Positions 7,591 to 13,157 of a DNA stretch of 13,157 nucleotides are shown here, one piece after another. Numbering within the stretch: position 1 is the stretch's first letter; every line of letters starts with the position of its first letter. The notes under the pieces were generated by a model, which worked only from the letters and a program-made list of their open reading frames with translations, did no database searches and was not told where the DNA came from. This DNA comes from UBA2645 sp044360285 (GTDB lineage: Bacteria; Pseudomonadota; Alphaproteobacteria; Rickettsiales; UBA1997), in the NCBI GenBank assembly GCA_044360285.1, contig JBIKKP010000039.1:1-13157 (forward strand), in the 5' to 3' direction. A program made the translations under genes and the position numbers.

Positions 7591-7974
7591 ATGAAAAAAA
7601 TCGTAATTGATAGCTCGGCAATTCTAGCTTTGCTCAATCAAGAAAAAGGCGCCGAAATTGTCGAAAAAAAGCTCGATTGCGCAATAATTTCGAGCGTAAA
7701 CTTTTCAGAAGTTTTAGTGATTGCAGCCAGAAATGGTCTGCCTCAAGAAGATTTCTCTCAGCTGCTTAGCAACATCTTTTCAAACATCGTTAACTTCGAT
7801 TCCAAGCAAGCCAAAATCGCCGCCTCACTAGATAAAATAACCAAAAAACACGGCCTTTCTTTGGGTGATCGCGCCTGCTTGGCGCTGGCAAAACAAGAAA
7901 AATGCGCGGTACTTACCGCCGACAAAGCCTGGAAAAAACTTGATGTTGGTGTGGTTGTTGAGGTGATTAGATGA
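7591..7974 (+). CDS. vapC: VapC-type toxin, PIN-domain ribonuclease
   Basis: 127 residues. The PIN acidic residues are all present: Asp7 in VIDSSAILAL, Glu40 in SSVNFSEVL, Asp93 in LSLGDRACLALA and Asp111 in VLTADKAW, so the toxin looks catalytically intact. VapC enzymes are Mg2+-dependent RNases that cut tRNA (for example initiator tRNA) or rRNA when freed from VapB; the target here cannot be predicted. The gene follows vapB by 17 bp and its stop overlaps the restriction-modification gene (ATGA at 7971-7974), linking the toxin-antitoxin pair to the R-M enzyme in one transcript. Confidence 0.92.
   Translation: MKKIVIDSSAILALLNQEKGAEIVEKKLDCAIISSVNFSEVLVIAARNGLPQEDFSQLLSNIFSNIVNFDSKQAKIAASLDKITKKHGLSLGDRACLALAKQEKCAVLTADKAWKKLDVGVVVEVIR
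7960..7965 (+). promoter_or_regulatory. Shine-Dalgarno of the R-M gene inside vapC
   Basis: GAGGTG lies 5 bases before the ATG at 7971, within the last vapC codons. It is one of the few clear ribosome-binding sites in the window and fixes the R-M start. Confidence 0.55.
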
Positions 7975-10900
7975 GCAGCGACAAAATCAGAAACTACCTC
8001 GAAGAAATATCCCAAACTCACAAAAGCGGAATCGCTCGCGAGCATGCCTATCGCGGCTTTTTGCAAAATCTTTTGCATCAAATTTTGCCGGAAGAAATTC
8101 GCGCAACAAATGAACCTGCGCAAATTCCGTGTGGATCGCTAGATTACGCTATCACAAAAAAAGGTATTCCGGTTGGTTACATTGAAACCAAAGATTTAGG
8201 CGCTGATTTGTTTGATAAAAAACACAAAGAACAGCTAGATCGATATCGCCTTGCCTTACCAAATCTAATCTTCACCAACTACGTCAATTTTCATTTCTAT
8301 CGTGACGGAGAGCTAACAAAACAAATCTCAATTGCCGATATTTCGGAAAATAATCTCGTCGAAAATTCACAAAATTTTACAGAATTCGAGTCTCTTCTTA
8401 AGAGTTTTGCTTTGCACATTTCGCAAATCATTAAGTCACCCAAAAGCCTTGCTGGCATGATGGCAAAGAAGGCTAAGCTACTGGCAATTGACATTGAAAG
8501 CGCCTTAAATTCTGACGAAAGAAATCAGCAAAATAGCTCACTAAAAGAGCAAATGAGTGCCTTCAAAGAAATTTTAATTCACGACATCAAGCCAAAAGAA
8601 TTTGCTGATATTTACGCTCAAACAATTGCTTATGGCATGTTTGCGGCTCGCCTACACGACACTTCTCTTCAAACATTTTCTCGCCAAGAAGCGGCGGAAT
8701 TAATTCCAAAAACCAATCCATTTTTGCGCAAACTTTTTCAATATGTCGCTGGCTACGACCTTGATTCGCGCATCACTTGGATTGTTGACGATTTAGCTGA
8801 TATTTTTCGTGCAACCGACATTGCCTCACTTCTTCAAAACTTTGGCCGCGCCACCAAAAGACAAGACCCGGTAATTCATTTTTACGAAACTTTTTTAAGC
8901 GAATATGATCCGCAACTTCGCAAGTCGCGCGGCGTTTGGTACACGCCAGAACCTGTGGTTAATTTTATTGTGCGCGGCGTTGATGAAATTTTAAAAACTG
9001 AATTTGGCCTTAAAAATGGCCTTGCCGACACCTCAAAAATTAAAAAGAAAATTGACAGCGGACTTGTCGATAAACGCACCAAAAGTGGCTATTCTGCAGA
9101 CGAAAAAGAGTTCCACAAAGTTCAAATTCTTGACCCAGCAACCGGCACTGGAACTTTTTTGTCAGAAGTAATCAGGCAAATTCATGAAAAATTTCAGGGG
9201 CAGCAAGGCATTTGGAATAGTTACGTTGATGAGCATTTAATTCCTCGTCTAAACGGCTTTGAGCTTCTCATGGCAAGCTATGCCATGGCGCATTTGAAAC
9301 TTGATTTATTGCTCACCGAAACTGGCTACAGGCCAAAAAAAGAAGCGCTAAACCGCGATCAGCGTTTCAAAATTTTTCTAACCAATTCACTTGAAGAAGC
9401 CGACCCAAACAAAGAGCTGCCACTTTTGGCATTCATGCGTGAGTTGACAGTTGAAGGATTGGAAGCCTCTCGCGTTAAAAACGAAACGCCGGTGATGGCA
9501 ATTATTGGTAATCCGCCTTATTCGGGAGAGAGTCAGAATAAAAGCGATTGGATAATGAGCTTGATGGAAAGCTATAAAAAAGAGCCAAACACCAACGAGA
9601 AGCTGAAAGAAAAAAACCCCAAATGGCTCAATGATGACTACGTAAAATTCATTCGCTTCAGCCAGCATCTAATCGAGAAAAACGGAGAAGGAATTTTGGC
9701 CTTCATCAACCCGCATGGATTTTTAGACAACCCGACCTTCCGCGGCATGCGCTGGCAGCTGCTCAAATGCTTTGATAAAATTTACACCATCGATCTTCAC
9801 GGCAATTCTAAGAAAAAAGAAACCGCACCAAATGGCGAAAAAGACGAAAATGTTTTTGATATTCAGCAAGGCGTTTCGATCAATTTTTTTGTAAAAACTG
9901 GTAAGAAAAAAACTGAAGATTTAGCGCAAGTTTTTCACTGCGATTTGTTTGGAAAGCGCGAAAAAAAATATGAATTTCTTTGGGAAAATTCTTTAGGTTC
10001 AATTGGCTTTAAAGTCCTTACAAATCAGGCGCCAAACTATTTTTTTGTTCCTAAGAATTTTGATGAGATTGGTGAGTATGAGAAAGGGTTTTCGGTCGCT
10101 GAAATTTTTACTGAAAATAGCGTGGGCGTAGTGACGGCAAGAGATGCAATTTTGATAAATGACAACGAAGAAGGTCTGCTAAAAAATGTTGAAAAATTTT
10201 ATCAAAAAAATGCCGAAGAAAATTTGGTGAAAAAAATTTCTTATCGTCCGTTTGATGAAAAATTTATTTACTACAATACAAAGCTCGTTGAACGCCCAAG
10301 GGAGAAGGTGATGCAGCATTTTCTGGCGGGAGAAAATTGGGGGTTATCCCTATGTAAACAATTCAAAACCGGCGAAAACTACTTTCACTCTTTCCTCACA
10401 AATCAGATCATCGAGAGCTCTTTTGTTTCAAACAAAACAAGTGAGATAACATCTTTATTTCCACTCTACCTCTACAACCAAGAACCCCAAACCACCGACC
10501 TTCTCAACCAAAAAACCCCATCACGTCAGCCAAATTTAAACGCAGAAATCATCAAAAAAATTTCGCAAAAACTTGGTTTGGAATTTGCACCAGATCACGA
10601 ATTGAAAGGCACCCTCACCCCAGCCCTCTCCCCTCAAGGGAGAGGGAGTTGCATCGAACTCGAACAAACCACCTCTCCCTTGAGGGGAGAGGGCTGGGGT
10701 GAGGGTGAAAAAATGTTCTCACCACTTGACCTTCTCGACTACATCTACGCAGTTCTTCACTCGCCAAACTATCGCGAAAAATACAAAGAATTTTTGAAAA
10801 TTGATTTTCCGCGCATTCCCTACCCGCAGGATCAAAACAGTTTTTGGCAATTGGTAAAACTTGGAGAAAATTTACGCAAAAACCATCTGCTTGAAAATGA

Positions 10901-11186
10901 TCTCAAACTAACAACTGCCTACCCTTGCGAGGGCAGCAATCAAATTGACAAAATCAAATTCGAGTCAGGAAAAGTTTGGATAAATGATCGACAGTTTTTC
11001 GAAGGAATTTCCGTAACCGCTTGGGAATTTTTTATTGGCGGATATCAGGTGGCACAAAAATGGCTTAAAGACCGCAAAGGAAAAATTCTTGGTTTCGAAG
11101 AAATTTTACATTACCAAAAAATCATTGCCGCTCTAGATCAAACAGCGCTTTTAATGAAAGAAATCGACCAAGTTTTTACATTTTAA
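7971..11186 (+). CDS. Single-chain type ISP/IIG-like restriction-modification enzyme
   Basis: 1071 residues. The N-terminal nuclease domain shows a PD-(D/E)xK core: GSLDYAITKKGIPVGYIETKD with Asp58, Glu72 and Lys74. A helical linker (about 140-310) leads to the N6-adenine methyltransferase: KSRGVWYTPEPVVNFIV (318-334), motif I LDPATGTGTF (387-396) and motif IV NPPY (514-517). A putative target-recognition region spans about 640-870. The C-terminus, LDYIYAVLHSPNYREKY (922-938) through FIGGYQVAQKWLKDRKG (1021-1037) and HYQKIIAAL, is the conserved type ISP C-terminal block. Type ISP enzymes such as LlaGI are about 1,500 residues with a helicase between nuclease and methyltransferase; no helicase motifs are seen here, so cleavage need not involve translocation. 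Residues about 880-913 come from an inserted palindromic repeat. One polypeptide would both methylate and cut DNA. The start overlaps vapC; nadE follows with no gap. Confidence 0.88.
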   Translation: MSSDKIRNYLEEISQTHKSGIAREHAYRGFLQNLLHQILPEEIRATNEPAQIPCGSLDYAITKKGIPVGYIETKDLGADLFDKKHKEQLDRYRLALPNLIFTNYVNFHFYRDGELTKQISIADISENNLVENSQNFTEFESLLKSFALHISQIIKSPKSLAGMMAKKAKLLAIDIESALNSDERNQQNSSLKEQMSAFKEILIHDIKPKEFADIYAQTIAYGMFAARLHDTSLQTFSRQEAAELIPKTNPFLRKLFQYVAGYDLDSRITWIVDDLADIFRATDIASLLQNFGRATKRQDPVIHFYETFLSEYDPQLRKSRGVWYTPEPVVNFIVRGVDEILKTEFGLKNGLADTSKIKKKIDSGLVDKRTKSGYSADEKEFHKVQILDPATGTGTFLSEVIRQIHEKFQGQQGIWNSYVDEHLIPRLNGFELLMASYAMAHLKLDLLLTETGYRPKKEALNRDQRFKIFLTNSLEEADPNKELPLLAFMRELTVEGLEASRVKNETPVMAIIGNPPYSGESQNKSDWIMSLMESYKKEPNTNEKLKEKNPKWLNDDYVKFIRFSQHLIEKNGEGILAFINPHGFLDNPTFRGMRWQLLKCFDKIYTIDLHGNSKKKETAPNGEKDENVFDIQQGVSINFFVKTGKKKTEDLAQVFHCDLFGKREKKYEFLWENSLGSIGFKVLTNQAPNYFFVPKNFDEIGEYEKGFSVAEIFTENSVGVVTARDAILINDNEEGLLKNVEKFYQKNAEENLVKKISYRPFDEKFIYYNTKLVERPREKVMQHFLAGENWGLSLCKQFKTGENYFHSFLTNQIIESSFVSNKTSEITSLFPLYLYNQEPQTTDLLNQKTPSRQPNLNAEIIKKISQKLGLEFAPDHELKGTLTPALSPQGRGSCIELEQTTSPLRGEGWGEGEKMFSPLDLLDYIYAVLHSPNYREKYKEFLKIDFPRIPYPQDQNSFWQLVKLGENLRKNHLLENDLKLTTAYPCEGSNQIDKIKFESGKVWINDRQFFEGISVTAWEFFIGGYQVAQKWLKDRKGKILGFEEILHYQKIIAALDQTALLMKEIDQVFTF
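10610..10707. repeat. 98-bp inverted-repeat element in frame inside the R-M gene
   Basis: Perfect 36-bp arms at 10610-10645 and 10672-10707 separated by 26 bp. Each arm also holds its own short palindrome, CCCTCTCCC-ctcaa-GGGAGAGGG. Both arms read as peptide without a stop (LTPALSPQGRG and SPLRGEGWGEG), sequences familiar from hypothetical proteins that overlap this widespread bacterial repeat. Base composition is far more GC-rich than the surrounding gene. It falls in the poorly conserved linker before the ISP C-terminal block, so the enzyme may tolerate it. Confidence 0.93.
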
Positions 11187-12809
11187 ATGTCTCCAAAACT
11201 CAAAATCCACCTCGCACAAATTAACACTTCGGTTGGCGATCTTTCGGGTAATACCAAAAAAATTATTCGCGAGGCTGAGGCGGCAAACCAAGCTGGGTGC
11301 GACTTGGTGGTGTTTTGTGAAATGACTTTAACTGGATATCCCTGCGAAGATTTGTGGCAGAAAAAACATTTTCTTGCGGCAGTTGAAGAAAAAATTTCGG
11401 AAATTTGCGCGGCAACAAAATCTATGAAATGCGCTATTTTACTGGGCGCGCCGGTGCTTGATGTTGAAAGAAAAAAAGAAGTAATTCGCAACGCCGCGCT
11501 GCTAATTGAAGATGGCGAGGTGAAAAGAATTATTGCTAAAAAAACTTTACCAAATTTTGAAGTATTCGACGAAGCCAGATATTTCGCGCCTGCAGCGGCT
11601 TTGTCCTACATTGAATTTCGTGGTCTAACTTTGGCGGTTTTGATTTGCGAAGATTTGTGGAATGAGAAAAATCATTTTCTGCTTTCTGAGCAAATTTTTG
11701 ATGCGGCAATTGTCATTAACTCTTCGCCTTTTGACATCAACAAACAGCAAGATCGCTTCGAACTTGCCAGCAATTTAAGCAAAAACTTGGGCAAGCCGCT
11801 TATTTACGTTAATCAGGTTGGAGCGCAGGATTCTCTAGTCTTTGACGGCGCTTCGTTTGTGATTGATTCTGCGGGAAATGTTGCACTGCAGATGAAGGAA
11901 TTTGTTGAAGATTTTGCGCAAATTCAGATCGAAAAATCTGGAGAAATAATCACACCAACAAACGCAAATCAAAAACTAACCACCAATCAAAAACTCTACC
12001 AAGCCTGTGTTTTAGGACTTCGCGACTATATCGAAAAAAACGGATTTAAAAAAGTTTTACTTGGAATGTCTGGCGGCATTGATTCGGCGCTGGTTGCGGC
12101 AATTGCGGTTGAAGCATTAGGTGCGAAGAACGTTTCGCTTTATGCGTTGCCGACGCGCTTTAATGCTGAGTCTTCGATGGTTGATGCAAAAAATTGTGCG
12201 AAGAATTTGGGTTGTGAGTTGGAAATAATTTCAATTGAGCCGGCGCTGGAGAGTATGAACCACATGCTTCGACAGGCTCAGCATGACACTTCGGGGTTGG
12301 TTGGAGAAAATTTACAGGCGCGAATTCGCGGAAATATTTTGATGGCAATTTCCAACGAAACCGGCGCGCTGCTGCTTTCAACTGGAAACAAATCCGAACT
12401 CGCTTGCGGCTATGCAACGCTTTACGGCGACATGTGCGGCGCATTTAATCCAATCAAGGACCTTTACAAAACCCAAGTCTTCGAACTTGCACGCCTTAGA
12501 GCTGACGTGATTCCACACGAAATCATCACCAAAGCTCCAAGCGCAGAATTACGTCCGAACCAAAAAGACAGTGACTCGCTGCCCGATTACGAAATTTCGG
12601 ACAAAATTTTATTCGCGTTAATCGAAGAAGAAAAATCTGTTGAGAAAATAATTGCCGCGGGCTTTGAAGCTGACTTGGTTAAAAAAGTTGCGAAACTTTT
12701 TTATGCTTCCGAGTATAAGCGCTTGCAAGCATGCCCGGGTCCAAAAGTCTCGCGTATGGCTTTTGGCAAGGAACGCCGCTATCCAATTACCAATAAATTT
12801 ATTGCCTAA
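11187..12809 (+). CDS. nadE: Glutamine-dependent NAD+ synthetase
   Basis: 540 residues in two domains. The N-terminal nitrilase-type glutaminase has its triad Glu45 (FCEMTLTGYP), Lys118 or Lys119 (KKTLPNFEVFDEARYF) and Cys154 (VLICEDLW). The C-terminal ATP-pyrophosphatase domain has the P-loop LGMSGGIDSALVAAIA (292-307), then ENLQARIRGNILMAISN (374-390), STGNKSELACGYATLYGDM (398-416) and SAELRPNQKDSDSLPDY (452-468). It makes NAD+ from deamido-NAD+, ATP and glutamine, the last step of NAD synthesis, usually essential. The ATG directly follows the R-M TAA with no Shine-Dalgarno visible, so translation probably relies on coupling. A palindromic-repeat remnant encodes MLRQAQHD (360-367) in a loop just before the conserved ENLQAR segment; the frame is kept and all key motifs are intact. 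Confidence 0.96.
   Translation: MSPKLKIHLAQINTSVGDLSGNTKKIIREAEAANQAGCDLVVFCEMTLTGYPCEDLWQKKHFLAAVEEKISEICAATKSMKCAILLGAPVLDVERKKEVIRNAALLIEDGEVKRIIAKKTLPNFEVFDEARYFAPAAALSYIEFRGLTLAVLICEDLWNEKNHFLLSEQIFDAAIVINSSPFDINKQQDRFELASNLSKNLGKPLIYVNQVGAQDSLVFDGASFVIDSAGNVALQMKEFVEDFAQIQIEKSGEIITPTNANQKLTTNQKLYQACVLGLRDYIEKNGFKKVLLGMSGGIDSALVAAIAVEALGAKNVSLYALPTRFNAESSMVDAKNCAKNLGCELEIISIEPALESMNHMLRQAQHDTSGLVGENLQARIRGNILMAISNETGALLLSTGNKSELACGYATLYGDMCGAFNPIKDLYKTQVFELARLRADVIPHEIITKAPSAELRPNQKDSDSLPDYEISDKILFALIEEEKSVEKIIAAGFEADLVKKVAKLFYASEYKRLQACPGPKVSRMAFGKERRYPITNKFIA
12263..12287. repeat. Palindromic repeat remnant inside nadE
   Basis: CATGCT (12263-12268) and AGCATG (12280-12285) are inverted arms around TCGACAGGCTC. 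The sequence matches one half of a dispersed bacterial repeat that I recognise by its CTTCGACAGGCTCAGCATG core, read in frame as MLRQAQHD. The aligned position in NadE relatives is a variable loop with a different sequence. Only one copy occurs in the window, so its repeat status rests on recognition. Confidence 0.55.
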
Positions 12810-13157
12810 ATGTCGAAAAAATTTCCAAAAAATTTTGCCAGCTTCCGCGCCCGCTTTGTTGCCGGAGTTATTGATACCGCAATTCTTGCTCCAATTTTCT
12901 TGCTGCTGATTTATTTTTTTGGCGCCAGCGAATATGAAATGCTAAAAATTGATGAAGACTTCCAAGGCCTTGTTCCACTTGACAGTGAGTCACAAAATCG
13001 TCTGATTGATTACATCTCTTACATGATTGCAATCGTCTATTTGACTTACTTCTTATCGCGCACTGACCAAGCAACTTTGGGCAAAAAAATTGCTGGAATT
13101 TATGTTGGAAATGTTGATGGCTCTAAGCTTACTTGGCAACGCGCACTTTACCGTGCA
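12810..13157 (+). CDS. RDD-family integral membrane protein, 5' part
   Basis: 116 codons open to the window edge, starting at the ATG directly after the nadE TAA. The product reads FRARFVAGVIDTAILAPIFLLLIYFF (first membrane helix about 18-37, with the R..A..ID of RDD proteins), a polar loop, a second helix around YISYMIAIVYLTYFL (about 69-83), then TLGKKIAGIYVGNVDGSKLTWQRALYRA, the usual TLGK...G..V...G..ls..RA. RDD proteins are small membrane proteins of mostly unknown role, some proposed as ion antiporters. No function beyond membrane protein is assigned. Zero spacing to nadE suggests co-transcription; the 3' end lies outside the window. Confidence 0.85.
   Translation, partial: MSKKFPKNFASFRARFVAGVIDTAILAPIFLLLIYFFGASEYEMLKIDEDFQGLVPLDSESQNRLIDYISYMIAIVYLTYFLSRTDQATLGKKIAGIYVGNVDGSKLTWQRALYRA

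Noticed and set aside
7334..11186. Integrated mobile island
   Set aside because: No integrase, transposase or flanking direct repeats are visible around vapBC and the R-M gene, and base composition looks similar to neighbours; horizontal origin is plausible but not shown.
12160..12444. 94-codon minus-strand open frame over nadE
   Set aside because: Antisense to conserved NadE motifs; it includes CHAEPVEACG, which is just the repeat remnant read backwards.

Overview
The window looks like part of an alphaproteobacterial chromosome of low to moderate GC (about 40% by eye). Protein resemblance (EnvZ-like kinase, TatB, DusB, full-length glutamine-dependent NadE), very compact gene packing and several palindromic mini-elements, some lying inside genes, recall Rickettsiales or related host-associated or uncultured Alphaproteobacteria. 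That placement is inference from resemblance; there is no rRNA or marker gene to settle it.

Layout. The minus-strand left end holds the 5' part of tatB (1-263, truncated by the window edge) and, upstream of it, a pstB gene for the phosphate ABC transporter ATPase (381-1136); a 92-98 bp palindromic element (R1) lies between them. Divergent from pstB, the plus strand carries an EnvZ-like membrane histidine kinase (1242-2618) that overlaps by one base a UDP-glucuronate decarboxylase (2618-3550). After a second copy of the palindromic element (R2) come a GT61/DUF563 glycosyltransferase (3691-4620) and, overlapping by 4 bases, a UDP-glucose 6-dehydrogenase (4617-5912). Together the three enzymes would make UDP-glucuronate and UDP-xylose and could transfer a sugar to a surface glycan.

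The 390-bp gap after ugd (5913-6302) contains an intact tRNA-Arg(CCT), a 5' tRNA fragment upstream, a 3' tRNA fragment downstream that is interrupted in the anticodon loop by 87 bp, and four stem-loops. It is followed by dusB (6303-7298), a tRNA dihydrouridine synthase, which ends in a strong 12-bp stem plus T-tract.

The right half is a compact run on the plus strand: vapB (7334) and vapC (7591) toxin-antitoxin genes, a 1071-residue single-chain restriction-modification protein of the type ISP/IIG class (7971-11186, start overlapping vapC by 4 bases), nadE (11187-12809, zero gap) and an RDD-family membrane protein (12810 to the window end, zero gap). The defence/addiction genes therefore sit in the same apparent transcription unit as nadE. 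The R-M gene carries a 98-bp perfect inverted-repeat element in frame, and nadE contains a 25-bp fossil of another palindromic repeat.

No CRISPR array, transposase, integrase or rRNA is visible. The most notable signals are the covarying palindromic elements, the interrupted tRNA-Arg remnants, the possible UDP-xylose cassette, and the vapBC/R-M/nadE arrangement with a palindrome that could be both terminator and operator.
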